A stretch of 21,437 nucleotides of DNA from positions 1 to 21,437 of the forward strand of contig JAPUHH010000145.1 in NCBI GenBank assembly GCA_027297825.1, in the 5' to 3' direction. Positions 6,894 through 14,498 of this stretch are shown here, piece after piece (the first letter of the stretch is position 1; each line of letters begins with the position of its first letter). The DNA comes from Gammaproteobacteria bacterium (GTDB lineage Bacteria; Pseudomonadota; Gammaproteobacteria; UBA4575). Under the pieces are notes generated by a model. That model searched no databases and was not told where the DNA came from. It saw only the letters and a list, made by a program, of their open reading frames with translations. The translations under genes were made by a program, and so were the position numbers.

Positions 6894-6961
6894 GGGGGCA
6901 TGCCGTCTGCTGTACCTGCGATCATTGCAATCCAATTCGCATATGTCGTTAGTTCTTCCAT
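6890..6961 (-). CDS. 23-residue leader ORF overlapping the small membrane protein
   Basis: ATG at 6961 opens a 23-codon frame, MEELTTYANWIAMIAGTADG and three more residues, ending in TGA that overlaps the next ATG by four bases. A GGGG sits about 5 bases before the ATG, a weak ribosome site. It may be a leader peptide that couples translation, or the true N-terminus of the membrane protein separated by a frameshift in the C run. Its sequence (acidic start, then small hydrophobics) reads naturally as the N-terminus of a membrane protein. Confidence 0.3.
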   Translation of the reverse strand: MEELTTYANWIAMIAGTADGMPP

Positions 6962-7113
6962 ATCAACCCCGCGTTACAATTTCCTATTAGTAGGATTGTC
7001 TGCCTTTTATCATTGATATTTACTGCATGTTGATTCAGATATTTTATTTCATTCATAAACAGGATATTGAATATAAAATATATCTTTATTGCGAGTGTCC
7101 TTGTTGAAATTGC

Positions 7114-7142
7114 TTGGCAAAAATGAAAATTCATATTTTAAA
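7114..7142 (+). promoter_or_regulatory. Candidate promoter with palindromic spacer
   Basis: TTGGCA (7114-7119, 5/6 to the -35 consensus) and TTTAAA (7137-7142, 4/6 to the -10) are 17 bases apart. Within the spacer ATGAA-AA-TTCAT (7123-7134) is a perfect inverted repeat, a possible operator. The inferred transcript would start about 70 bases before the gene at 7220. Confidence 0.35.
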
Positions 7143-7219
7143 GGTTGAGTTACATGTTTGCTGATGGCCCTGAATTAAAGGTACAATTAATAAGGTATTT
7201 ATTTGGGCAGGACATCTCT

Positions 7220-7936
7220 ATGAAAAAACAGTTTCTAATTATGAGTTCTTTCTTATTTGTGCTATCCACATGGGCCATAGCGGACTCAGATCTTACTAGA
7301 GGTGAGCTGCTGGATACATACCTTGAAGACGATGCGAATTTCAAACAAACACCTAAGCGATCACCCGTGATTTCACAAGAGCCTGCATTGATTGATGACA
7401 ATAATCTGCAAGGAGCCGCTGCAACGCAAAATACAGAGTCTCAGCCTGTATATGTGTCTGAAGACATCACCATTTATGAGGCTAAACCTGCACGAGCAAC
7501 CGAATCCGAAGTTGAATTTCCCGAGATTGTATCGACAAGGGCGAGTGAGTCAGCTCCAAGTGAGGAGTTCGAAATTATTGAGTTAGAGAGTTATAACGAG
7601 AAGGTTGTTACGGTTGAGGCTGATGGTAAGAGCAGTACCCATGTTGCGAGCACAAGCAGTAGCCCTCATGGCTATTGTCAACAAAATCCACTCACGAAGG
7701 AATGCCTGTACTCGAATTATGCAACCTTGTGTAAAAAAGACCCACAGTCTGCGCAATGTAAAAGTCAGTTAGAAAAATTCGATAAATTTTGCAACACATT
7801 CCCGCGTTCTTATAAATGTAAAAAAGCACAACTTGCGGCAACCTGTAGTCAACAACCCAATATCGCGGAATGTAAGTCTTTCACAGAGCGTTATTGCCAG
7901 AAATATCCTAAGGCCGTGTTTTGTGATCAGAACTAG
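7220..7936 (+). CDS. Exported protein with acidic linker and C-terminal nine-residue-period cysteine array
   Basis: A 238-residue protein I do not recognise. An N-terminal signal peptide (MKKQFLIMSS then a hydrophobic core, cleavage likely after 'WAIA' near 22) is followed by about 125 residues of acidic, Ser/Glu/Pro-rich, probably unstructured chain. The last 86 residues carry ten cysteines at 153, 162, 171, 180, 191, 200, 209, 218, 226 and 235. These form five units of C-x3-P-x4-C. All other spacings are 9 as well, except one of 11 and one of 8. Lysine or another charged residue usually follows each unit. The array would suit a disulfide-bonded helical repeat in the periplasm or outside, or metal binding. 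Start: AGGA lies 7 bases before the ATG at 7220; upstream in-frame codons (TTG 7145, ATG 7154) would bury the signal peptide. Confidence 0.8.
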   Translation: MKKQFLIMSSFLFVLSTWAIADSDLTRGELLDTYLEDDANFKQTPKRSPVISQEPALIDDNNLQGAAATQNTESQPVYVSEDITIYEAKPARATESEVEFPEIVSTRASESAPSEEFEIIELESYNEKVVTVEADGKSSTHVASTSSSPHGYCQQNPLTKECLYSNYATLCKKDPQSAQCKSQLEKFDKFCNTFPRSYKCKKAQLAATCSQQPNIAECKSFTERYCQKYPKAVFCDQN

Positions 7937-7938
7937 CT

Positions 7939-7981
7939 TTGGTGTGATTTGGGTGGGGGTTTGGTCGCCAAAATACACCAA
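7939..7981 (+). repeat. Nested inverted repeats after the cysteine-array gene
   Basis: TTGGTGT (7939-7945) pairs with ACACCAA (7975-7981), and inside it TTTGG-TCG-CCAAA (7960-7972) forms a second hairpin. No T-tract follows, so it is a weak terminator candidate at best. Confidence 0.35.
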
Positions 7982-8059
7982 TATTGAGTCATTTAGAGTG
8001 CGTTTAATCGGTGAAAATTAGCCTTTAAACCAAGGCAGGGCTTAAGATTTAGGGTAGGA

Positions 8060-8083
8060 GAGAGTACATTTCGATGTACTTTC
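8060..8083 (+). promoter_or_regulatory. 10-bp hairpin with UUCG loop in the leader of a small gene
   Basis: Arms 8060-8069 and 8074-8083 pair over 10 bp (one G-T) around TTCG. It lies 15 bases before the AGGAG ribosome site of the 55-residue protein. UUCG loops are often extra stable, though the closing pair here is U-A rather than the classic C-G. It may stabilise the transcript 5' end or tune translation. Confidence 0.45.
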
Positions 8084-8110
8084 ATTAATTGCTCAAAAGG
8101 AGTTTGAGTA

Positions 8111-8278
8111 ATGACACCAAATACCAGCAACCAGACAAGTGAGACGACTCAGCTAATGAGATCGTTTTTAAAGAAGGTCGTTAATAATGATAGGCGCTCT
8201 AAGCAATTGTTTAGACTGTATTTCGATCGAAATGAAATTTCTGAAGAGCAATTCTATAAAGCGATTTCAAATCAGTAG
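8111..8278 (+). CDS. 55-residue small cytoplasmic protein, unknown
   Basis: An ATG with a good AGGAG ribosome site 8 bases upstream opens 55 codons ending at TAG (8276-8278). The protein starts MTPNTSNQTS, then has a basic helical middle 'RSFLKKVVNNDRRSKQLFRLYF' (residues about 17-38, K/R-rich) and an acidic tail 'EISEEQFYKAI'. There is no signal peptide or membrane segment. Its length, ribosome site and leader hairpin make it a credible small gene, but no family is recognised. The long basic-amphipathic segment could bind nucleic acid or a partner protein; that is inference only. Confidence 0.6.
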   Translation: MTPNTSNQTSETTQLMRSFLKKVVNNDRRSKQLFRLYFDRNEISEEQFYKAISNQ

Positions 8279-8604
8279 CGCTTATTGCGCCACCTACATC
8301 TCTAGTTTACTCAATGTTTTTATATGGCATTAAGGCCGTCTGTTTCCAGTGCTCGTTGTCTGCGATACAAATCTTGCAAGATCTTCGAATTGAGAATATA
8401 TACTTTCCAAATGTAGTCATTTCTAAGGGAGGCCGCTCGATATAATTGCTAGCGAAGCTAGGACATATCTTCCAATTAATCTATACGCCGTATTAAATAA
8501 TTTATCTAGAGAATGGATTAGGCCATACTCCAGCCCCAATTAAATGACCCAAGTAAGACCAGGTTTCTGTCTGAAATGATAAAACCTGAAAAGATAGAAA
8601 ATTT
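8279..8604 (+). other. rapA upstream region without a convincing gene
   Basis: This 326-base stretch has no ORF with a ribosome site. It contains a short hairpin CTAGC-GAA-GCTAG at 8449-8461 and an inverted repeat CAGGTTT (8560-8566) / AAACCTG (8582-8588) that ends 16 bases before the rapA start. The rapA promoter should be here; several AT-rich hexamers exist but none is a clear pair. Confidence 0.5.
8560..8588 (+). promoter_or_regulatory. Inverted repeat just before the rapA start
   Basis: CAGGTTT and AAACCTG are perfect inverted copies with a 15-base loop, ending 16 bases before ATG 8605, where no good ribosome site is visible (GATAGAAAATTT precedes the ATG). As RNA it could affect initiation of rapA; as DNA it could be an operator. 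Confidence 0.3.
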
Positions 8605-11490
8605 ATGGATATCCAATTTATACCCGGGCAACGCTGGGTGAGTAATACAGAATCTGAGCTAGGGCTTGGAATTGTGATGGATGCGGCCAATCGCCGTGTA
8701 ACCGTTAGCTTCCCAGCGGTTGGAGAAAGGCGTGCGTACGCAATTGACAATGCGCCACTAAGTCGTGTGCATTATGAAGTGGGTGAGAAAATTAGCCATG
8801 CAGATGGCATCAGTATCACGGTATCAAATATAGAAGACCAAGGTGGCTATCTAATCTATACAGGTGTGGATAGTGATGGTAATGAGGTCACTGTAGAGGA
8901 GATTGATCTAGAGAGCTTTGTGCAATTTAGTCGGCCTCAGGATCGATTATTTGCTGGGCACATGGATAAAAATAGTCGTTTTGAGCTACGTGTAGAAACC
9001 TTGCATTATGTGCGACGCATGCAGCAATCACCAAGCTATGGTTTGCTTGGTCCACGTGTGCAATTGCTGCCGCATCAACTTTATATTGCGCATCAAGTGG
9101 CACGAAGACATGCTCCACGCGTGTTGCTTGCGGATGAGGTGGGTCTTGGTAAAACGATTGAGGCTGGTTTAATTCTTCATCGTCAATTATTAACCGGTAG
9201 TTCACGTCGAGTTCTCATTGTTGTTCCCGACAGTTTAGTACACCAATGGTTGGTGGAAATGTCGCGACGCTTTAATTTGCAATTCACAATATTAGATGAA
9301 GAGCGGTGCGAAGCTTTAGAAGAAGCAGAACCTGGCAACCCATTTGATAGCGCACAATGTGTTTTATGTTCACTCTCATGGCTTACTCAGAGTGAGCGTC
9401 ATGCGCAAGCGCTAGATGTCGATTGGGATCTTTTGATTGTAGATGAAGCCCATCATTTAAGTTGGACTGAAAGCGAGGTGAGTCCGGCCTACGAGTGCAT
9501 AGAAGCTCTAGCACGTGCGATTCCTGGATTGTTATTGCTGACGGCTACTCCAGAACAGTTAGGCATGGCTGGGCATTTTGCCCGATTGCGATTGCTAGAT
9601 CCAGACCGATACTACGACCTACAAAAATTTAGACAAGAAGAAGATAGTTATCAGCCAATTAACGAGTTAGTGCAGAAATTACTCACGCATGATGCGGAAG
9701 AAAACTTGCGCAATGATGCAAGTTTACAAAAAGAAGTTGAAAGTTATCTTGGTAGCGAAGTTACTAATAATCTTATTAAGTCATTAGAAGGAGATAATGC
9801 AAATCAGGCTGTCGATGAATTAATACAAAATATTTTAGACCGACATGGAACAGGTCGTGTGTTATTTCGAAATACACGGGATGCGGTAGAAGGTTTCCCT
9901 CAACGCCAGTTACATACGTATGCACTTAGCGTTCCTGAAGCCTATTCACAGATATGCGATGAAGAGCTATCAAATATATCTGATGGGATGGAGCTGGTTA
10001 CATTATTGTGTCCAGAACTTCTATTAGATGAGAACTGGCTGCAAGTTGATTCTAGAGTAGAGTGGCTGGCGAATTGGTTACTTACGCATCGTGATGAGAA
10101 AGTGTTGGTAATTTGTGCATTAGGCAGTACCGCAAAAGCCATAGAAGAGTATCTACGTTTACAGCATGCGATACGCTCCTCGGTATTTCATGAAGGTTTG
10201 GACTTAATTGCACGAGATCGTGCTGCCGCTTATTTCTCTGAAGAAGATGAGGGTGCCCAAGTATTGATTTGTTCAGAAATAGGTAGTGAAGGACGAAACT
10301 TCCAATTTGCGCATCACCTGGTTTTATTTGACTTACCCTTAAATCCAGATTTACTGGAACAGCGTATTGGACGACTAGACCGCATCGGTCAAACGCAAAC
10401 AGTGCAGATACATGTTCCTCACTACAGTGGTGGGGCGCAAGAAAAATTATTGCGTTGGTACCATGAGGGGCTCAATGCTTTTCGGCAAGTGTGCTCCATC
10501 GGTCAAAGTATCTACCAAGAATATTCACAACGTTTACATCAAAACATGCTGACTCAGAACAGTAGCGAAGATTTTGAGTTGTTGATTAAAGAAACCCATG
10601 ATAGGTCACAAGAAATGATACAGGCCTTACAGCAAGGCAGGGATCGTTTGCTAGAGCTTAATTCTTGTAACCCAATTAAAGCTGCTGAGGTAATAGAAGA
10701 TATTTTAAGCTCTACAAATCAACTAGAACTAGCCGATTATATGGAACGTGTTTTTGACCAGTTCGGTGTGGAGCAGCAATATCATAGTGCGCATAGTGTG
10801 ATCGTCCAGCCTGGTGACCATATGCATGGCGAGAGCTTCCCAGGTTTATCTGAAGGTGGGCTTACTGCAACCTATGACAGATCAAAGGCTTTGGTGCGTG
10901 AAGACATGCAGTTCCACACCTGGGAACACCCAATGGTGACGGGTGCGATGGATTTAATCTTGTCGGGTGAATTTGGCAATGCTGCACTATGTACAATAAA
11001 GTTGAAGTCTTTGAAACCTGGTGCTTTATTACTAGAAGGTGTGTTTACGATTCAGTGTGCTGCTCCAAAACAGTTACAGATACAGCGCTATTTTCCTCAA
11101 ACACTGATTCGCGTGGTCACCGATTTAAATAAAAATGATTTAAGTAAGATATTGACGGCTGAACATATGAATCGCATGGTGGAAAGAGTAAAAAAAGTGG
11201 CAGGACAAAGTATAATACGCCATGCACGTAAAGAAATTAATGAGCTAGTGAAGCATGCGGAAGCTATTGCAATCATCCAGAGAGATGACGTAATAAAGAC
11301 TGGAATACAAAATATGCAGGCGATTCAATCTGCAGAATATGAACGTCTAGTTGCGATTGCAAAAGTGAATCCAAATATTAGAAAAGAAGAAATCGACTAT
11401 TTGGAAGATAGCTCTATGCAACTACAGGCATTCATGCGGCAGACGCAGTTAAAATTGGATGCGATTAGAATTGTAATTGTTCAGAAATAA
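8605..11490 (+). CDS. rapA: RNA polymerase-associated protein RapA (Swi2/Snf2 ATPase)
   Basis: This 961-residue protein matches E. coli RapA (968 residues) along its length. RapA binds core RNA polymerase and uses ATP to help recycle stalled or post-termination complexes. The N-terminal Tudor-like segment 'GQRWVSNTESELGLG' starts at about residue 8. Walker A 'DEVGLGKT' has K183, as in E. coli. The DEAH box is D280-H283, 'LLLTATPEQLGM' is motif III, and motif VI 'QRIGRLDRIGQ' begins at Q586. The C-terminal part keeps 'HMHGESFPGLSEGGL' and 'VNPNIRKEEIDYLE'. No key residue is missing. An unknown small gene starts 9 bases after its stop and srkA and slyX follow, suggesting one transcript. Confidence 0.97.
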   Translation: MDIQFIPGQRWVSNTESELGLGIVMDAANRRVTVSFPAVGERRAYAIDNAPLSRVHYEVGEKISHADGISITVSNIEDQGGYLIYTGVDSDGNEVTVEEIDLESFVQFSRPQDRLFAGHMDKNSRFELRVETLHYVRRMQQSPSYGLLGPRVQLLPHQLYIAHQVARRHAPRVLLADEVGLGKTIEAGLILHRQLLTGSSRRVLIVVPDSLVHQWLVEMSRRFNLQFTILDEERCEALEEAEPGNPFDSAQCVLCSLSWLTQSERHAQALDVDWDLLIVDEAHHLSWTESEVSPAYECIEALARAIPGLLLLTATPEQLGMAGHFARLRLLDPDRYYDLQKFRQEEDSYQPINELVQKLLTHDAEENLRNDASLQKEVESYLGSEVTNNLIKSLEGDNANQAVDELIQNILDRHGTGRVLFRNTRDAVEGFPQRQLHTYALSVPEAYSQICDEELSNISDGMELVTLLCPELLLDENWLQVDSRVEWLANWLLTHRDEKVLVICALGSTAKAIEEYLRLQHAIRSSVFHEGLDLIARDRAAAYFSEEDEGAQVLICSEIGSEGRNFQFAHHLVLFDLPLNPDLLEQRIGRLDRIGQTQTVQIHVPHYSGGAQEKLLRWYHEGLNAFRQVCSIGQSIYQEYSQRLHQNMLTQNSSEDFELLIKETHDRSQEMIQALQQGRDRLLELNSCNPIKAAEVIEDILSSTNQLELADYMERVFDQFGVEQQYHSAHSVIVQPGDHMHGESFPGLSEGGLTATYDRSKALVREDMQFHTWEHPMVTGAMDLILSGEFGNAALCTIKLKSLKPGALLLEGVFTIQCAAPKQLQIQRYFPQTLIRVVTDLNKNDLSKILTAEHMNRMVERVKKVAGQSIIRHARKEINELVKHAEAIAIIQRDDVIKTGIQNMQAIQSAEYERLVAIAKVNPNIRKEEIDYLEDSSMQLQAFMRQTQLKLDAIRIVIVQK

Positions 11491-11499
11491 AGGTTGTAC

Positions 11500-11874
11500 G
11501 TGGCTGACGAACATCAAAAAATATTAGAGTTGTGCAATCATGTGCACAGCATTATGCAAGATGCTACCAGAGGATTACCAATCCCAGATCCACAGAATGC
11601 AAGAGATGCAAGGAAAAAGCTCTCTGTTTTTACCTATGGTGTTATCCATGAACTTACAGAAAATATTGAACTCGATATAGATGAGGTATATGGAAAATAT
11701 TTGATGATGGGAGGTTTGAATTCAAACCAGGCAAACTCCATTGTTAAACGCACGCGAGATGAATTTACAAAGCGCGAGTTTGGTGAGGAATGTTTAGCAG
11801 TCGGTAAGAATGTTGCAAATAAATGGCTAGCAGGCGATAAAAATATTCAGTCTCATATGAAAAATTTATTATAA
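11500..11874 (+). CDS. Unknown helical protein in the rapA-srkA block
   Basis: About 124 residues, starting at GTG 11500 with AAAGG six bases upstream; a TTG at 11494 in the same frame would put the ribosome site too close. The protein is wholly helical by composition, soluble and without signal peptide: 'ADEHQKILELCNHVHSIMQ' at the N-terminus, 'DARKKLSVFTYGVIHELTENIELDIDEVYGKYLMMGGL' in the middle, and a basic end 'NKWLAGDKNIQSHMKNLL'. I do not recognise a family. It begins 9 bases after rapA and is followed 45 bases later by srkA, so it is probably co-transcribed with both. The close spacing suggests a role linked to RapA or to the same stress response, but nothing in the sequence shows which. 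Confidence 0.75.
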   Translation: MADEHQKILELCNHVHSIMQDATRGLPIPDPQNARDARKKLSVFTYGVIHELTENIELDIDEVYGKYLMMGGLNSNQANSIVKRTRDEFTKREFGEECLAVGKNVANKWLAGDKNIQSHMKNLL

Positions 11875-11919
11875 AAACTGTAGTCTTTTCGCTAGTGAGT
11901 AAATACATTATGAGACTTC

Positions 11920-12909
11920 ATGACAAATCAGAGTAATCACCCATTTGAAAGTCTCACACCAGACTTCATATTAAATGCAATAGAGCAGCAAGGTTATGTT
12001 TGTGACGGCAGAATTCTAGCATTAAACAGCTATGAAAACCGTGTTTACCAAGTAGGTGTAGAAGATGGCGAGCCGCTTATAGCAAAATTCTATCGACCAC
12101 AGCGATGGTCAGACGAGCAAATTCTTGAAGAGCACCAATATAGCTTTGAATTAGTCGAACAAGAATTACCTGTTGTGCCTCCATTAAGCATTGGTGGTAA
12201 ATCATTATTTCATTGCGAAGATTTTCGCCTTACGCTTTATCCTAGGAAGGGTGGTTATGCGCCTGAATTAGATAATCTGGATAATTTATTTATTCTTGGA
12301 CGTTTTTTGGGCCGCATACATATGGTAGGTGCTGCCAAACCTTTTCAATATCGACCAACAATAACGTGTCAAAATTATGGGCACGAAAGTGCCGCACTCA
12401 TCCGCAACAATTTTATGCCCCAACATATACAAGATTCCTATGATGTATTAGTGGTTGAGATCTTAAAAATCATTGATGCAATATATGTTGAAGCAGAAGA
12501 TGCAGACTATATTCGTGTACATGGTGATTGCCATGCGGGTAATATTCTATGGCGTGATGATCTACCTCATTTTATAGATTTTGATGATGCTAGAATGGCA
12601 CCCGCCATACAAGATATATGGATGCTATTATCTGGGGATCGTGCTAGACAAACTGCTCAGCTTAGTGAAATAAAGGAAGGCTATGATGAATTTGCGGAGT
12701 TTCCACTGCATCAACTTAAATACATTGAAGCTTTAAAGACTTTGAGGATTATGCACTTTAGTGCGTGGTTGGCTAAACGATGGGATGACCCCGCATTCCC
12801 ACGTGCATTTCCTTGGTTTAATACGGTTCAATATTGGGAGCAACATATACTTGATCTGCGTGAGCAATTAGGTGAGTTAAATGAACCCGCATTGAGTCTT
12901 TTTGGATAG
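11920..12909 (+). CDS. srkA: Stress response serine/threonine protein kinase SrkA (YihE/RdoA)
   Basis: This 329-residue protein is close in length and sequence to E. coli SrkA, a cytoplasmic kinase of the aminoglycoside-phosphotransferase/RIO-like fold that counters stress-induced death. The ATP-binding lysine is probably K56 in 'LIAKFYRPQRW'. The catalytic loop is HGDCHAGN (201-208) with D203 as base and N208 binding metal. The DFDD motif has D220, one residue further from the base than I recall for E. coli. 'DIWMLLSGDRARQ' and 'EYWEQHILDLREQL'-like C-terminal segments also fit the family. The ribosome site is weak (GAG about 8 bases before the ATG). slyX starts 5 bases after its stop. Confidence 0.95.
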   Translation: MTNQSNHPFESLTPDFILNAIEQQGYVCDGRILALNSYENRVYQVGVEDGEPLIAKFYRPQRWSDEQILEEHQYSFELVEQELPVVPPLSIGGKSLFHCEDFRLTLYPRKGGYAPELDNLDNLFILGRFLGRIHMVGAAKPFQYRPTITCQNYGHESAALIRNNFMPQHIQDSYDVLVVEILKIIDAIYVEAEDADYIRVHGDCHAGNILWRDDLPHFIDFDDARMAPAIQDIWMLLSGDRARQTAQLSEIKEGYDEFAEFPLHQLKYIEALKTLRIMHFSAWLAKRWDDPAFPRAFPWFNTVQYWEQHILDLREQLGELNEPALSLFG

Positions 12910-12914
12910 TTCTT

Positions 12915-13121
12915 ATGAGTGAAGATCGAATTATTGAATTAGAATCAAAAGTGGCTTACCAAGAAGATCTTTTGCAAGAATTAAATACAATTGTAATAGA
13001 TCAACAGTCGCAGTTAGATAAACTATCAATGCTTTGTCAGGCCCTAAACGATCGACTCAAAGATGCGATGCGATCTCTTCCTGACTCAAGTCATGAAGAT
13101 GAAAGACCTCCTCATTATTGA
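12915..13121 (+). CDS. slyX: SlyX family coiled-coil protein
   Basis: A 68-residue protein with a long coiled coil (about residues 3-52; 'IIELESKVAYQEDLLQELN' and 'QQSQLDKLSMLCQALNDRL') and the family's C-terminal PPHY. This is the SlyX family, whose molecular role is not firmly known. E. coli SlyX has the same length range and the same PPHY end. It starts 5 bases after srkA and has no ribosome site of its own, so it probably depends on translation of srkA. It ends 21 bases before the convergent DUF1223 gene. Confidence 0.93.
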   Translation: MSEDRIIELESKVAYQEDLLQELNTIVIDQQSQLDKLSMLCQALNDRLKDAMRSLPDSSHEDERPPHY

Positions 13122-13142
13122 GTCATAACGCTATCTTTTGCA

Positions 13143-13958
13143 TTATCGGAAATAATTTTTTGGTAGCCAACCACCTGTAGCTTGCAGTGGGGTTAAATCA
13201 CCACCTTGGCTTACCCAAATCGCCAGACCATATCTTTCTGCCATAGGGCTCACTTTTTTTGGCAGCTCAATTTCCCAACTATTATTTGCCCCTGCCTTTT
13301 TAAGGTGCGAAAGTAATACAAAATCTTCATTTAGTACACGATTTGAGTTCTCGCCAGATTTGATCGGAGATTGATAACCAAATCCTAGTATGGCCACATT
13401 TAGTGTAGTTTGAGTGATATTTTGTGATGGTGAATAGCGCACTTTTAAATTTTGTTCATCTAAGGTTGCACTGATTATGCCAGGGACTTCATTGCCAAAT
13501 GTCGGGACTCCTAGTCTGAAACGCTTTTTCCATTCTTTTCCATTAAGGAAAAATCCAGGCGTATAAACGACTTTCACATGCCCTTGATTTTTATGTAATC
13601 GTTGTCTACTTGAGTGCTCCTTTTTTGAGAAGCGGTCTTTCCAGCCAAGGTAATCCCAATAACTGACATGAAATGCGACAGGGACAAATTCTGTCCATAA
13701 CCCTGGTTCATTTTTTAACTCGCTTAGCCATGTATCCGCAGGAGGGCAGCTGCTGCAGCCCTGTGAAGTATATAGTTCGACTAATGAAACTTGTTTTTCA
13801 CCGCTTGTGAATTGAATTTCTTGGGCAATCACAGATTGCGAAATAACTAGAATCAAGCTCAATAATATGGATTGTCTTGGCATCTTCATAAAGCAATACT
13901 TCGAAAATTGGCCATTATAACTTTTGCCAAAATCTTTTGTGAATTCAAATAGTCTCAT
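13143..13958 (-). CDS. Exported DUF1223 thioredoxin-fold protein
   Basis: A secreted protein with a CxxC redox-like motif, 'TSQGCSSCPPADTWL' (C68 and C71), then 'VAFHVSYWDYLGWKDRFS' and 'YTPGFFLNGKEW', which are hallmarks of DUF1223, a thioredoxin-fold family of unknown substrate. A hydrophobic signal core lies at residues 31-45 (ILLSLILVISQSVIA). The ATG at 13958 has GAGAG 7 bases upstream, which gives an unusually long 25-residue N-terminal region before the core; ATG codons at residues 24 and 26 would give an ordinary signal peptide but have poorer ribosome sites. Length 271 residues is normal for the family. Convergent with slyX and without a visible partner gene. Redox activity is not established. 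Confidence 0.88.
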   Translation of the reverse strand: MRLFEFTKDFGKSYNGQFSKYCFMKMPRQSILLSLILVISQSVIAQEIQFTSGEKQVSLVELYTSQGCSSCPPADTWLSELKNEPGLWTEFVPVAFHVSYWDYLGWKDRFSKKEHSSRQRLHKNQGHVKVVYTPGFFLNGKEWKKRFRLGVPTFGNEVPGIISATLDEQNLKVRYSPSQNITQTTLNVAILGFGYQSPIKSGENSNRVLNEDFVLLSHLKKAGANNSWEIELPKKVSPMAERYGLAIWVSQGGDLTPLQATGGWLPKNYFR

Positions 13959-14100
13959 TGTTATCTCTCATTTATTCGTTTAAGGGTAAAAAAAGTATTC
14001 CATCTGAATATATATGTCTATTTATTTGGCACTTATGAGATCTGGTGATTTAAAATATGGAAAATTTTGAGTAATTGTAACAAAACTTAAGGAGTAAAAT

Positions 14101-14487
14101 ATGTTCAACCCGCTTAGCATTCCATTTGGATGTGTAATGTTATACAACGTTGTGAAATTAAAAGAAGGTGTATCCGAAGAAGATGTGCAGCTTGCTTTGG
14201 GCGAAATGTGTAACGTCGTTAAGAATACTTATGGCAATGATAAAGGTGGTTTTATCGGCGGACAGGTCTATAAGTTTTCTGGCTTTGTATCTGATGAAGG
14301 ATCCATCGCATCAAAAAAACAAACCGATGACCATATAACCATCGTCACCTATTGGCAGTCCTTTGAGCAGCATGAAAAATCTCATGCAGACAAAGCTTTT
14401 AAAGAAAAATTTGAAGTCCTAGCTCAATATGCAAGTGAAACCTATGAAATAGGTTACGAGATGCTGTGGCAAGGAGATGCAGAATAA
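14101..14487 (+). CDS. Small ABM-like dimeric alpha/beta-barrel protein, unknown
   Basis: A 128-residue soluble protein with a strong AAGGAG ribosome site 6 bases before the ATG. The pattern of strand 'VMLYNVVKLKEGV', helix 'SEEDVQLALGEMCNVVKN', strand 'GFIGGQVYKFSGFV', strand 'HITIVTYWQSFEQHEKSH', and a final strand 'EIGYEMLWQ' resembles the antibiotic-biosynthesis-monooxygenase-like ferredoxin fold, in which dimers cover a small hydrophobic site. The family match is by fold pattern only; no catalytic residue is recognised. An in-frame ATG at codon 13 would drop the hydrophobic start, but its ribosome site is poorer. It is convergent with the NYN gene, with only 11 bases between stops. Confidence 0.75.
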   Translation: MFNPLSIPFGCVMLYNVVKLKEGVSEEDVQLALGEMCNVVKNTYGNDKGGFIGGQVYKFSGFVSDEGSIASKKQTDDHITIVTYWQSFEQHEKSHADKAFKEKFEVLAQYASETYEIGYEMLWQGDAE

Positions 14488-14498
14488 ATAGATTTGAG

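Noticed and set aside
6775..6990. Plus-strand hydrophobic ORF opposite the small membrane ORFs
   Set aside because: It mirrors the minus-strand hydrophobic frame, its first codon is TTG, and its C-terminal third loses the membrane character. An internal ATG at 6799 does have an AGGA upstream, so I keep some doubt.
7145..7219. Upstream TTG/ATG starts for the cysteine-array protein
   Set aside because: They would put 22-25 residues before a standard signal peptide that has its own ribosome site.
8927..9205. 92-codon minus-strand ORF inside rapA
   Set aside because: Lies wholly in the conserved helicase region of rapA and has no recognisable protein features.
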